Assembly (NCBI RefSeq): GCF_016919445.1 | Contig: NZ_CP070356.1 | Span: forward strand, 2,574,001 to 2,638,000 | DNA length: 64,000 nt | From: Pseudomonas sp. PDNC002 | Lineage (GTDB): Bacteria > Pseudomonadota > Gammaproteobacteria > Pseudomonadales > Pseudomonadaceae | Reading direction: 5' to 3' | Shown: positions 53,926 through 62,661 of the stretch, piece by piece | Numbering within the stretch: position 1 is the first letter of the stretch | Layout of the letters: each line of letters starts with the position of its first letter | Translations under genes and position numbers: made by a program | The notes under the pieces: model-generated | The model's database searches: none | What the model was told of the DNA's origin: nothing | The model's input: the letters and a program-made list of their open reading frames with translations, nothing else

Positions 53926-54924
53926 ATGGCTGTGGAACGGGGCGTCGTCGAGATCGGGTTGCTGCTCTATCCCGGTGTGCAGACGGCGGCGCTGCACGGG
54001 TTGACCGACCTGTTCGCGGTGGCCGACCGTATCGCCGCCGAAGAGGCCGCGCAGCAGTTGCCGGCGCTGCGCGTCAGCCATTGGTCCGGCGAAGACGGCG
54101 GCGAGCCCCGGCGTGTGTTCGACACGCATCCTGGCGCTGACAGCCGCTTGGGCGCCGTGCTCGTCCCGCCATCGCTGTTCGGCCTGCCCGACGCCGCGCC
54201 GCTGCGCAACCTCACCGACTGGCTCGCTGTCCGCCATGGCGAGGGTGCCATCGTCGGCTCGGTGTGCATCGGCGGGCTTCTGGTAGCCGAAGCCGGGCTT
54301 CTCGACGGCCGCAGCGCCACCGCCCATTGGAGCGGCGCCGAGGCCTTCGCCAAACGCTTCCCGCGCGTGCGCCTGGAGCCGCACAAACCCATGGTCGACG
54401 ACGGCGACCTGATCACTTCCGCCGGGCTGATGGCCTGGTCGGAGCTGGGCCTGCGCATCGTCGACCGCCTGCTCGGCCCGAGCATCGCCAGCCGTACCGC
54501 GCGCTTCCTGGTGGTGGAGCACAGCGACAGCGCGCAGCAATGCGGCAGCAACTTCGCGCCGCTGCTGGGCCATGGCGATGCTGCGATCCTCAAGGTTCAG
54601 CACTGGCTGCAGGGCAATGGCGCGGTGGATGTCAGCCTCGCCGCCATGGCCGCACAGGCAGGTTTGGAGGAGCGCACCTTCCTGCGCCGCTTCCGCGCCG
54701 CCACCGGGCTCAAGCCCACCGAGTACTGCCAGCACCTGCGGGTGGGCAAGGCGCGGGAGCTGCTGGAGTTCACCAATGGCACGGTGGACCACATCGCCTA
54801 CACGGTCGGCTACCTCGATCCGGGCTCGTTCCGCAGCACCTTCCGCAAGATCACCGGGATGGCGCCGAGTGATTACCGCAAGCGCTTCGGCGCGAAGCCG
54901 GCCGAGGCCGCGCTCAGGGACTGA
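53926..54924 (+). CDS. GlxA-type AraC-family regulator (DJ-1/PfpI-AraC fusion)
   Basis: A 332-residue regulator with a DJ-1/PfpI-like N-terminal domain (about 8-180; VGSVCIGGLLVAEAGLLDGR holds the nucleophile-elbow Cys) and a C-terminal AraC domain (about 220-325; LAAMAAQAGLEERTFLRRF and VGYLDPGSFRSTFRKITG). The start at 53926 has GGGGGA eight bases upstream. It is divergent from the isochorismatase gene; this pairing often reports local regulation. It overlaps the convergent DUF3303 gene by 11 bp. Confidence 0.88.
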   Translation: MAVERGVVEIGLLLYPGVQTAALHGLTDLFAVADRIAAEEAAQQLPALRVSHWSGEDGGEPRRVFDTHPGADSRLGAVLVPPSLFGLPDAAPLRNLTDWLAVRHGEGAIVGSVCIGGLLVAEAGLLDGRSATAHWSGAEAFAKRFPRVRLEPHKPMVDDGDLITSAGLMAWSELGLRIVDRLLGPSIASRTARFLVVEHSDSAQQCGSNFAPLLGHGDAAILKVQHWLQGNGAVDVSLAAMAAQAGLEERTFLRRFRAATGLKPTEYCQHLRVGKARELLEFTNGTVDHIAYTVGYLDPGSFRSTFRKITGMAPSDYRKRFGAKPAEAALRD

Positions 54925-55219
54925 CCGAAGGCGCGTCCGCCGCCTGTTGCGCCAGCTGCGCAAGCAGGGGCGCGTATTCCGCATCGGTCATCGCCGGGTG
55001 CACTTGCAGGTGCATCAGGTCGGTCCATTGCAGCATCCAGCGTTGCACGTCGAGCGGGTTCTCGGCCTCTGCCAGGCCGAAGCCGAGCATGTGGCCCAAG
55101 GCGTGCCAGCGGCCGACCAGCTTGACGCCGGGCGGCGGCAGGCCGCCGGTCTTGAGAAATCGCTGGATGATCTTGTCGCGGTTCTCGATGGGGATGGTCC
55201 AGTTCACCAGATAGAGCAT
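54914..55219 (-). CDS. DUF3303-type small protein
   Basis: A 101-residue protein resembling DUF3303 domain proteins: MLYLVNWTIPIENRDKIIQRF at the start, a conserved GGLPPPGVKLVGRWH, and WTDLMHLQVHPAMTD at the end. The fold is probably a ferredoxin-like dimer of unknown role. GGAGG precedes the ATG at 55219; the upstream in-frame extension is rejected. Confidence 0.8.
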   Translation of the reverse strand: MLYLVNWTIPIENRDKIIQRFLKTGGLPPPGVKLVGRWHALGHMLGFGLAEAENPLDVQRWMLQWTDLMHLQVHPAMTDAEYAPLLAQLAQQAADAPSVSP

Positions 55220-55410
55220 GTCGCACCTCCGGCCCTGCCTCGGGCTGTGATGATGCGCGGACCCGATTCGGCACCGCCGCCAGAGTCGCGCCTGTGTATC
55301 CCAGGCGTGACAGCCTCCGGCTGGGAGCGGATTCCTCCCGTCAGGCATAGCAGCCCGGCTGGCGCTGGCAGGGCCGCTGATCGGCGATACGAGGTGCAGG
55401 CGATCGGCGG

Positions 55411-55779
55411 TCAGATCCAGCGATCATTCTCCGCCGTCCGCTCGCCCCCCTGATCCCCGGTATTCAGCACGCCGCGCGGTTCGATCAGCATCACCTGCAC
55501 TTCGTGCTCGGCATAGGGTTTGTGCTCGACCCCGCGCGGTACCACGTACAGCTCACCGGCGCGCAGGGTCAGTGGGCCGTCGCGGAAGTCGATGCGCAGT
55601 TCGCCGTCGAGCACGATGAAGGTCTCGTCGGTGTCGGCGTGGCTGTGCCAGACGAAATCGCCGTGCAGCTTCACCACCTTGAACTGGTAGTCGTTCATCT
55701 CGGCGATTACCCGCGGCTGCCAGGTTTCGTGGATCAGGGCGAGCTTGTCCCGGAGGTTGATCGGTTGGTGTTGGGTCAC
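55411..55779 (-). CDS. Cupin-domain protein
   Basis: A 122-residue single cupin. Metal-ligand motif 1 is HSHADTDETFIVLDGELRI with two His and a Glu; motif 2 lies in LYVVPRGVEHKPYA. The GTG at 55779 (VTQHQPINLRD) is eight bases from GGAGAG. Enzymatic role unknown; such small cupins are often dioxygenase or isomerase relatives. It is divergent from a methyltransferase gene 158 bases away. Confidence 0.87.
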   Translation of the reverse strand: MTQHQPINLRDKLALIHETWQPRVIAEMNDYQFKVVKLHGDFVWHSHADTDETFIVLDGELRIDFRDGPLTLRAGELYVVPRGVEHKPYAEHEVQVMLIEPRGVLNTGDQGGERTAENDRWI

Positions 55780-55936
55780 GGTGGTCTCTCCTTTTCTGAT
55801 GCCGCTGACACTAAGGTCGTGCCGTCGAGTGGTCTTGCAGGAAATTGCGCTTCGATCGCCCTGGCATTGACCTCGTCGGGTTGCCGGCCCCGTCCTTGAC
55901 GCCGACAATCGATGCGTCAAAAAGGAGTGCCGATCC

Positions 55937-56665
55937 ATGGCGCAGAACATCTACGACAACCCTGAATTCTTCGCCGGCTACGCCCAGCTGCCCCGTTCCC
56001 GGCACGGCCTGGACGGCGCGCCGGAGTGGGCCGTGCTGCGTTCCCTGCTGCCGCCGCTGGAAGGCCTGGACGTGGTCGACCTCGGTTGCGGCTACGGCTG
56101 GTTCAGCCGTTACGTAGCAGAGCAGGGCGCACGCACGGTGAGCGGGCTGGACGTGTCGCGGAAGATGCTCGACCACGCGCGGGCGAACACCGACGCCGCA
56201 CAGGTGAGCTACTTCCATGCCGACCTCGACCAGCTCGAATTGCCCACCGCGGCGTTCGACCTCGCCTACAGCTCGCTGACCCTGCATTACCTGGAGGACC
56301 TGCCGCATTTCTTCCGCAACGTGCACGACGCGCTGCGCCCCGGCGGCAGCCTGGTGTTTTCCATCGAGCACCCGATCTACATGGCCTCGCTCAAACCGGG
56401 CTGGATAGTCGACGGCGATGGCCGCCGCTGCTGGCCGGTGGACCATTACCAGGACGAAGGCGAGCGCCGCACCGACTGGCTGGCCAAGGGCGTGCTCAAG
56501 CATCACCGCACCCTCGGCAGCATTCTCAATGCCGTGATCGGCTCGGGGCTGACGCTGCGCCACGTCGAGGACTGGGGCCCGAGCGCCGAGCAGGTGCAGG
56601 CCATCCCGTCGCTGGCCGAGGAGCGCGAACGGCCGATGTTGCTGCTGGTCGCCGCGCAGCGCTGA
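55937..56665 (+). CDS. Class I SAM-dependent methyltransferase
   Basis: A 242-residue enzyme with motif I VVDLGCGYGWFSRYVAEQ near residue 46, GLDVSRKML as motif II and YSSLTLHYLEDL as motif IV. The pattern resembles UbiE/TehB-type small-molecule methyltransferases. AAAGGAG lies eight bases before the ATG. Substrate unknown. It is followed by a glyoxalase-family gene. Confidence 0.87.
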   Translation: MAQNIYDNPEFFAGYAQLPRSRHGLDGAPEWAVLRSLLPPLEGLDVVDLGCGYGWFSRYVAEQGARTVSGLDVSRKMLDHARANTDAAQVSYFHADLDQLELPTAAFDLAYSSLTLHYLEDLPHFFRNVHDALRPGGSLVFSIEHPIYMASLKPGWIVDGDGRRCWPVDHYQDEGERRTDWLAKGVLKHHRTLGSILNAVIGSGLTLRHVEDWGPSAEQVQAIPSLAEERERPMLLLVAAQR

Positions 56666-56725
56666 AGCGGCGAAAAGGCGCGACTATGCTGGAAGGGTCG
56701 CGCCCACCCCGCGTCGGAGATCGCC

Positions 56726-57154
56726 ATGTCACAGACCGTTCCCGCCGTCCGCCCCAGCGTCATTCCCTGCCTGCGCTACCGCGATGCGCCCCAGGCCATC
56801 GACTGGCTGTGCGCGACCTTCGGCTTCCAGCGACAACTGGTCGTTGCCGATGAACATGGCGGCATCGCCCACGCCCAGCTGGCGATGGCCGACGGCAGTG
56901 GGCTGGTGATGCTGGGTTCGCTGCACGACAACGAGTACGGCCGGCTGATGCGCCAGCCCGACGAGATTGGCGGCTGCACCCAGAGCATCTACGTGGTGGT
57001 GAAGGACGCCGAAGCGTTGTACCGCGCAGCGGTGGATGGCGGCGCGCAGATCGTCATCGACATCAAGGACGAAGACTACGGCGGCCAGGGCTTCACCTGT
57101 CGCGATCCGGAAGGGCATATCTGGAGCTTCGGCACCTACGATCCCTGGCACTGA
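56726..57154 (+). CDS. VOC-family (glyoxalase/bleomycin resistance-like) protein
   Basis: A 142-residue protein with the two-module VOC fold: CLRYRDAPQAIDWLCATFGF at the start, and DEDYGGQGFTCRDPEGHIWSFGTY at the end with the typical DPEGHxWxFG signature. VOC proteins include lyases, dioxygenases and drug-binding proteins; function here is not determinable. The start may be coupled to the preceding methyltransferase, 60 bases upstream. Confidence 0.86.
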   Translation: MSQTVPAVRPSVIPCLRYRDAPQAIDWLCATFGFQRQLVVADEHGGIAHAQLAMADGSGLVMLGSLHDNEYGRLMRQPDEIGGCTQSIYVVVKDAEALYRAAVDGGAQIVIDIKDEDYGGQGFTCRDPEGHIWSFGTYDPWH

Positions 57155-57225
57155 CGCCGCTCTGCAACATCCTGCGCAAGCCCCGCGCTTGACGCTTTCC
57201 CATCGCAAGTGTTGATATGCGCCCC

Positions 57226-57410
57226 GTTTCAGGTGCCCCCCGCCGCCGTGCGTGGGGTGAAACGGGAAGCCGGTGCGTCGCCCTCGTGCGATCAGTCCGG
57301 CGCTGCCCCCGCAACGGTAAGCGAGCGGAGCATCCACTAGGCCACTGTGCACCAGCATGGGAAGGCGGATGCCCCAGGACCCTCGCAAGCCCGGAGACCG
57401 GCCTGGAACC
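57226..57410 (+). promoter_or_regulatory. Cobalamin (B12) riboswitch
   Basis: The conserved elements appear in order: GGTGCC (57232-57237), GGGAAGCCGGTG (57264-57275), the CGCTGCCCCCGCAACGGTAAG core (57301-57321), GCCACTG (57341-57347), GGGAAGGCG (57359-57367), and the B12 box region AGCCCGGAGACCGGCC (57388-57403). It precedes a btuB-type receptor. Adenosylcobalamin binding would shut off the receptor and its downstream genes. Confidence 0.93.
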
Positions 57411-57514
57411 TGTTTGGCAAACCCGCGGTGGGCGGGCGTGAGCCGGTTCCCGGGGCGCGCTCGTTCCGGGTGTCGCTGCGCCGCCTGCGAAATATCTATT
57501 TCGAGGCGATCACC

Positions 57515-59470
57515 TTGCATTCTCCTGCTTCCAATTCCCGGCGCGCCTTGCGCTGGACTCCCGTTCTCTCCCTCTGTGCCCTGAGTTCGCAGCTTGTGGC
57601 GGCTCCCCTCGACCTGGCCGATGAAATCGTCAGCGCGCCTTCCGTGGAGTCCACCACGGTGGCCGACATGGCGCGCTACGGCAGCAAGCTGGAGGTCATC
57701 GACCGCCAGCAGATCGAACGCGCCGGCCCCAGCGCCGACATCACCCGCGTGCTGCAGATGTACGTGCCGGGCCTGTTCGTTGCGCCGAAGAACGGCCCGT
57801 TCGACTACGGCACCTACTCGCTGCTGGGCGGGCGCAACGACGACACGCTGATCCTGCTGGACGGCGTGCGCCTGAACAATCGCCTCTACGGCGGCATCTA
57901 CATTGACACCCTGCCGACCACCGCAGTGGAACGCATCGAGGTGCTCAAGGGCGGCCAGGGCCTGCTGTTCGGCACCCAGGCGGTGTCCGGGGTGATCAAT
58001 ATCGTCACCCGCAGCGCGCGCAGCCGCGAGGCGTCCGGCGAGGTGAACCTCGGCCTGGACACCTTCAAGGGCCGCAGCGGCGATGCCCGCGCGGAGAAGG
58101 TCGTGCAGAACGGCCTGGGCGACCTCGGCCTGATGGCCTACGTCAGCCACAACCGCTCTGACGGCTACCAGCCCTACCGCGACCGGGACATGACCAGCAC
58201 GGTCAGCGACAAGCGCCGCTCGTACGACGTCAACGTGTTCGGCGCCAAGGCCATCCAGGCCATCGGTGAGGCTTCGCGCCTGGAGCTGTTCTACCAGTAC
58301 GCCGACGCCGAGCTGGATTTCGCCCGGCCAACGTCGAACCACCACACCAGCAACAACCGCGTGCAACAGATCGCCACGGCCACCTTCCAGCAGAGCGTCA
58401 ACGACGTTTTCAGCTGGTTCGCCAAGACCCACATCAACGACTGGGACACCCGCTACGACCGCGTCTACAACCTGCAGGGCGGCGGCACCCAGGTGCTCAA
58501 CCACAACGACTACTGGGGCTTCACCGACTGGGGCGCGCAGCTCGAAGGCAAGGCCAGGTTCGGTGGCGGTCACGAGCTGGTCTTCGGTAGCGACAACCAG
58601 TGGTACAAGGGCCAGGACGATGTGCTGATCATCGACAACGACAAGGCCGAATCCCATGCGCTCTACGCCCAACTGCGCCCGCGCATCGACGCGCTGCCCG
58701 ATTGGCACCCGAGCCTGGGCGTGCGCCGCGAGGAAATCTCCGGCGGCGAAGGCGCCACGGTGTGGATGCTCACGTCGCTCTACGACCTCACCGAGCAGCT
58801 CAAGCTGCGCGGCCAGTTCGGCACCGCCTTCAAGCTGCCCACCGCCGAGCAACTGTTCGTCAACGAGCCGGGAGACGAAGTCGGCAACCGCGACCTCAAG
58901 CCCGAGCGCAGCCGCAATGCCGAGCTGGGCCTGGACTACACCGGCGAGCTGTTCGACCAGCCGTGGAGCGGCAGTGTCACCCTGTTCCGCCGTGAGATCA
59001 CCGACTTCATCACCCTGGCGGGTGACCAGTGGGTGAACGGCAACGGGGAGATCGAGGTGCGCGGCGTTGAGGCCAACGGCCAGTGGCAGTTCGGCCGGCA
59101 CTGGCAGGTCTCCGCTGACGCCACGCGCAACCTGGTGGACAGCCGCGAAGGCGTGACGGTCAACAACATCCCGCACTTCTTCGCCCGTGTGCGCCTGGGC
59201 TATGACGACAACCTCTGGGGCGCCGGCCTCGCGACACGCTACGTGGGCTCCATCGTCAGCGCCCAGGACGACGACTACGGCCACTACACCGTGCTCGACG
59301 GCGACGCCTATCGCTATCTCGACCCGGCCCACGCGCACCGCCTGAGCCTGCTGCTGGAGAACCTGCTGGACCGCGACTACGCCACCGGCCGCACCAGCAA
59401 TGGCAGCCGCCAGGTGGACAACCTCGGCCGGCCGCGCACCGCCGAGCTGCGCTACACCTTCAGCTTCTGA
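57515..59470 (+). CDS. btuB: TonB-dependent vitamin B12 receptor (BtuB type)
   Basis: A 651-residue TonB receptor. A signal peptide (about 1-29, ending SQLVAAP) is followed by a plug with the YGSKLEVIDRQQIE segment and EVLKGGQGLLFGTQAVSGVINIVT, and a barrel ending YTFSF. The TTG at 57515 is chosen because all longer starts lie inside the riboswitch; GAGG lies eight bases upstream and a signal peptide then follows. The B12 riboswitch supports a cobalamin role. The stop overlaps the next gene. Confidence 0.88.
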   Translation: MHSPASNSRRALRWTPVLSLCALSSQLVAAPLDLADEIVSAPSVESTTVADMARYGSKLEVIDRQQIERAGPSADITRVLQMYVPGLFVAPKNGPFDYGTYSLLGGRNDDTLILLDGVRLNNRLYGGIYIDTLPTTAVERIEVLKGGQGLLFGTQAVSGVINIVTRSARSREASGEVNLGLDTFKGRSGDARAEKVVQNGLGDLGLMAYVSHNRSDGYQPYRDRDMTSTVSDKRRSYDVNVFGAKAIQAIGEASRLELFYQYADAELDFARPTSNHHTSNNRVQQIATATFQQSVNDVFSWFAKTHINDWDTRYDRVYNLQGGGTQVLNHNDYWGFTDWGAQLEGKARFGGGHELVFGSDNQWYKGQDDVLIIDNDKAESHALYAQLRPRIDALPDWHPSLGVRREEISGGEGATVWMLTSLYDLTEQLKLRGQFGTAFKLPTAEQLFVNEPGDEVGNRDLKPERSRNAELGLDYTGELFDQPWSGSVTLFRREITDFITLAGDQWVNGNGEIEVRGVEANGQWQFGRHWQVSADATRNLVDSREGVTVNNIPHFFARVRLGYDDNLWGAGLATRYVGSIVSAQDDDYGHYTVLDGDAYRYLDPAHAHRLSLLLENLLDRDYATGRTSNGSRQVDNLGRPRTAELRYTFSF

Positions 59471-60174
59471 TGAGGGCCATCCTGCTGGTCGGCCCGCTGG
59501 CCGGCGTCCAGGGCGAGCGCCTGCATCGCGAGGTGTCGGCGCGTCTGACTGGTGTCGAGATCATCGACACCAGCGAGGGTTTCGACGCGCTCTGGACGCG
59601 AGCGCGCGCGCAGTTGGCCGATGGCGCGCCGTTGCTGCTGGTCGACCTGGAGCCCGCCGCTGACGGTGCCTATCTCGACTGGCTGCGCGCCGAACTGGCG
59701 GTGCTGGCGGATGAGTTTCCGCAGGCGCCGGTGCCGAGCATCACGGCTTCGGCGCTGGGCCGTCGCGGGCTGGATGCCGGCGCAGTGCTGGCAGCGATCG
59801 ATGATCCGGCGCAACAGCTGGACTGCCAGGGCGTCGGCGAGGTGCCGTCGCAGCCGGACTGGTCCGCGCCACCGCCGCACCGGCATCACCTGTTCCTCTG
59901 CACCGGGCCGCGCTGCGTGCGCCGGGGTGCATTGCCCTTGTGGAAAACCTTGCGCCGCGAGCTGATTCGCCACGACCTCTACGAGAATGGCGAAGGCGCC
60001 TTGCTGACTCGCACGGGTTGCCAGTTCCCCTGCAATCGCGGGCCGGTGCTGACGGTCTATCCCGAGCGTGTCTGGTATGGACTACGCAGCGATGAGCAGG
60101 TTTGTCGGGTGGTGACGGAGCACCTGCGCGATGGTGTGCCGGTGGCGGATCTGCGCGTGGATGACGAGATATGA
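59470..60174 (+). CDS. (2Fe-2S) ferredoxin-like protein of the cobalamin-regulated cluster
   Basis: A 234-residue protein. The N-terminal 130 residues resemble a CbiX/sirohydrochlorin chelatase-like domain (LLVGPLAGVQGERLHRE) but lack clear metal-site His pairs. The C-terminal 90 residues form a thioredoxin-like 2Fe-2S ferredoxin with CTGPRC (C-x4-C) and CQFPC (C-x3-C). The ATG overlaps the btuB stop (TGATG). The location in a B12-regulated cluster suggests a role in corrinoid metabolism, such as cobalt reduction; this is inference. Confidence 0.8.
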   Translation: MRAILLVGPLAGVQGERLHREVSARLTGVEIIDTSEGFDALWTRARAQLADGAPLLLVDLEPAADGAYLDWLRAELAVLADEFPQAPVPSITASALGRRGLDAGAVLAAIDDPAQQLDCQGVGEVPSQPDWSAPPPHRHHLFLCTGPRCVRRGALPLWKTLRRELIRHDLYENGEGALLTRTGCQFPCNRGPVLTVYPERVWYGLRSDEQVCRVVTEHLRDGVPVADLRVDDEI

Positions 60175-61376
60175 AACGCACTCCGCTCGTTGCAGGAGCG
60201 AGCTTGCTCGCGAACCTCTGGACGCAGGGGGCTGGATTCGTCCTTCTCCTTCAACGGCCCCTCACCCTAACCCTCTCCCGGAGGGAGAGGGGACTGATCG
60301 GCGTGGATGGACACCGTAGCGTCAGCCGGCACGGACTGCCCCCTCTCCCTGAGGGAGAGGGCTGGGGTGAGGGCGAAACCCCGGCACGGCCTTCCCAAAA
60401 GTGTAGGAGCGGACTTCGTCCGCGATGTTTCTGCGCTAGCGCTGTTCGCGAGCAAGCTCGCTCCTACAGTTCAGTCCTGGCGCTTGGGGTGGCGTTGATG
60501 CTGGGCACGGCGACGGCCACCGCCCAGGACTACCGCAACTGCGCCCGGACCTGGCACCTCGATCACCCTCCGCAACGCATCCTCGCGCTCAATCAACACG
60601 CCGCCGACCTGCTGCTGGCGCTGGGCGCTGGGGAGCGGTTGGTCGGTGTGGCCTACATCGATGACGACCTCGATGTGGCCAGCGGCCGCTATCGCGGCGT
60701 GCCGCTCTTATCTCGACAGTATCCGTCGGCGGAAGCGGTCTACGCGCAGCGCCCGGACCTGGTGGTGGCCGGCTTCGCCTCGGCCTTCCGGCTGGGCAAC
60801 CTGTCCCGTGAGGAACTGGCCGGCCATGGAGTGGCCAGCTACCTGCTGGATGCCGGTTGCGTCGCGCGGCAGGACGATCTGTTCGCGGGTGTCGAGCAGG
60901 ACCTGAAAACGCTGGGCGACCTGCTCGGCGAACAGGGCAGGGCGCAGGCACTGATCCACCAGCAACGTGCAGAGCTGGCCGAGGCGCGCCGGCTCTTCGC
61001 CCACAACAAACCGCTGGACGTCTTCTACCTCGACAGTGCCAGCAACGGCCTGGAGAGCCAGGGAAGGCGCGGTGTGGTCACCCAGCTGCTGCATGCGGCC
61101 GGCGCGCACAACCTGTTCGAGGATGTCGACCTGGGCAGCTTCACCGCCAACGCCGAACAACTGCTGGCGCGCGACCCGGATGTGATCCTGTTGGCCGATG
61201 CGCTGTGGTCCACGGCCGAGCAGAAGATGAAAACGTTGCGTGCCGACCCGGTGCTCTCGCGATTGCGCGCCGTGCGTGAAGGACGCTTCGCGGCCTTGCC
61301 GTTCACCCACCTGTTTCCCGGTGTGCACAGCGGGCAGGCCGCGCGCGAGCTGGCGCAGGAGCTGGCTGGGTATTGA
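60171..61376 (+). CDS. BtuF-like periplasmic cobalamin-binding protein, with a repeat cassette inside its 5' end
   Basis: From about residue 107 onward this is a typical periplasmic binding protein of the BtuF/siderophore class: signal-peptide core LALGVALMLGTATATAQ, then QRILALNQHAADLLLALGAGERLVGVAY and VVAGFASAFRLGNL. No btuC or btuD gene lies nearby. The ATG at 60171 overlaps the preceding stop (ATGA), so it is the natural start, but a REP cassette (60188-60471) separates the first MKRTPL residues from the signal core while keeping the frame open. A start at GTG 60489 or ATG 60498 would leave a very short signal peptide. Export may be impaired. Confidence 0.75.
   Translation: MKRTPLVAGASLLANLWTQGAGFVLLLQRPLTLTLSRRERGLIGVDGHRSVSRHGLPPLPEGEGWGEGETPARPSQKCRSGLRPRCFCASAVREQARSYSSVLALGVALMLGTATATAQDYRNCARTWHLDHPPQRILALNQHAADLLLALGAGERLVGVAYIDDDLDVASGRYRGVPLLSRQYPSAEAVYAQRPDLVVAGFASAFRLGNLSREELAGHGVASYLLDAGCVARQDDLFAGVEQDLKTLGDLLGEQGRAQALIHQQRAELAEARRLFAHNKPLDVFYLDSASNGLESQGRRGVVTQLLHAAGAHNLFEDVDLGSFTANAEQLLARDPDVILLADALWSTAEQKMKTLRADPVLSRLRAVREGRFAALPFTHLFPGVHSGQAARELAQELAGY
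60188..60471. repeat. Composite REP cassette inserted in the btuF-like gene
   Basis: GCAGGAGCGAGCTTGCTCGC (60192-60211) and its inverted copy GCGAGCAAGCTCGCTCCTAC (60448-60467) bound the cassette. Between them lie CCCTCACCCTAACCCTCTCC (60260-60279), its inverted partner GGAGAGGG...GGGGTGAGGG (to about 60372), and a third REP GTAGGAGCGGACTTCGTCCG (60403-60422). The 284 bases give no stop in the gene frame. Confidence 0.85.
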
Positions 61377-61465
61377 GGGGCGCTTTGTCTGTTCGCCATT
61401 CACTGTTCCTACCCAAGCACCAAGTCGCGTGTTAGAAAGCGCCCATCGATCCTTGGGAGGCTGTC

Positions 61466-62560
61466 ATGGGCAAGTTGCGCGTTGGGGTGATTTTCGGTGG
61501 GCGTTCGGCGGAGCACGAGGTGTCGCTGCAATCGGCGAAGAACATCGTCGATGCGCTGGATCGCGAGCGCTTCGAACCGGTGCTGATCGGCATCGACAAG
61601 GAAGGCCGTTGGCACCTCAACGATGCCTCCGACTACCTGCTCAACCAGGAAAACCCGGCGCTGATTGCGCTGAATCGCTCCAACCGCGAGCTTGCCGTGG
61701 TGCCGGGCAAGGCCGAGCAGCAACTGGTCGAAACCGGCAGCCGCCAGTTGCTTGATCACGTCGACGTGATCTTCCCCATCGTCCACGGCACCCAAGGCGA
61801 GGACGGTTGCCTGCAAGGGCTGCTGCGCATGGCCGACATTCCCTTCGTCGGCTCCGACGTGCTGGGCTCGGCCATCTGCATGGACAAGGACGTGAGCAAG
61901 CGGCTTCTCCGCGACGCCGGCATCGCCATCACGCCGTTCCTCACCCTGACCCGCGCCAACGCCGCGCGCACGCCGTTTGCCGAGGCACAGCGCAAGCTCG
62001 GCCTGCCGCTGTTCATCAAGCCGGCCAACATGGGTTCCTCGGTGGGCGTGAGCAAGGTCGAGGACGAGGCCGCGTACGACGAAGCCGTGCGCCTGGCCCT
62101 GGCCTTCGACGACAAGGTGCTGGTGGAGTCCGCCGTCAGGGGCCGCGAGATCGAATGCGCGGTGCTGGGCAACGATCAGCCAATCGCCAGCGGCTGCGGC
62201 GAGATCGTCGTGGGCAGCGGTTTCTACTCCTACGACAGCAAGTACATCGACGAGGACGCCGCCAAGGTCGTGGTGCCCGCGGATATTCCGGCCGAGGCCA
62301 GCGAGCACATCCGCCAACTCGCGGTGGACGCCTTCCTCGCCCTTGAGTGCTCCGGACTGGCGCGGGTCGACGTGTTCCTCACCGACAGCGGCGAAGTGCT
62401 GATCAACGAGCTGAACTCGCTGCCCGGCTTCACCCGCATCAGCATGTACCCCAAGCTCTGGCAGGCCGCCGGGATGACCTACAGCGAACTGGTCAGCCGC
62501 CTGATCGACCTGGCCATCGAGCGCCACACCGCCCGCCGGAATCTGCAGACCAACCGCTGA
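61466..62560 (+). CDS. ddlA: D-alanine-D-alanine ligase A
   Basis: A 364-residue ATP-grasp ligase that makes D-Ala-D-Ala for peptidoglycan. The N-terminal [15 protein letters not shown] (residues 10-24) is the family hallmark, followed by [12 protein letters not shown], the ATP-grasp [16 protein letters not shown] and the metal-binding [23 protein letters not shown] precedes the ATG. The length fits DdlA/VanA-type enzymes rather than the shorter DdlB found in the division cluster. A GC-rich hairpin (62602-62620) follows but lacks a T-run. Confidence 0.95.
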   Translation: MGKLRVGVIFGGRSAEHEVSLQSAKNIVDALDRERFEPVLIGIDKEGRWHLNDASDYLLNQENPALIALNRSNRELAVVPGKAEQQLVETGSRQLLDHVDVIFPIVHGTQGEDGCLQGLLRMADIPFVGSDVLGSAICMDKDVSKRLLRDAGIAITPFLTLTRANAARTPFAEAQRKLGLPLFIKPANMGSSVGVSKVEDEAAYDEAVRLALAFDDKVLVESAVRGREIECAVLGNDQPIASGCGEIVVGSGFYSYDSKYIDEDAAKVVVPADIPAEASEHIRQLAVDAFLALECSGLARVDVFLTDSGEVLINELNSLPGFTRISMYPKLWQAAGMTYSELVSRLIDLAIERHTARRNLQTNR

Positions 62561-62661
62561 TCCATCCCTGGGCACTTTCTTCTGCGCTACCCTGACACTC
62601 CGCCGCCCGATCCGGGCGGCCGGCCCCGTGTCCCGTAACGAACAGTCAGAAGGAGCACGAG

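Noticed and set aside
57347..57514. Upstream extension of the btuB reading frame
   Set aside because: It lies within the cobalamin riboswitch and its expression platform; the TTG at 57515 gives a proper signal peptide.
56729..59338. 869-residue minus-strand frame
   Set aside because: Antisense to the VOC gene, the B12 riboswitch and btuB, all well supported on the plus strand.
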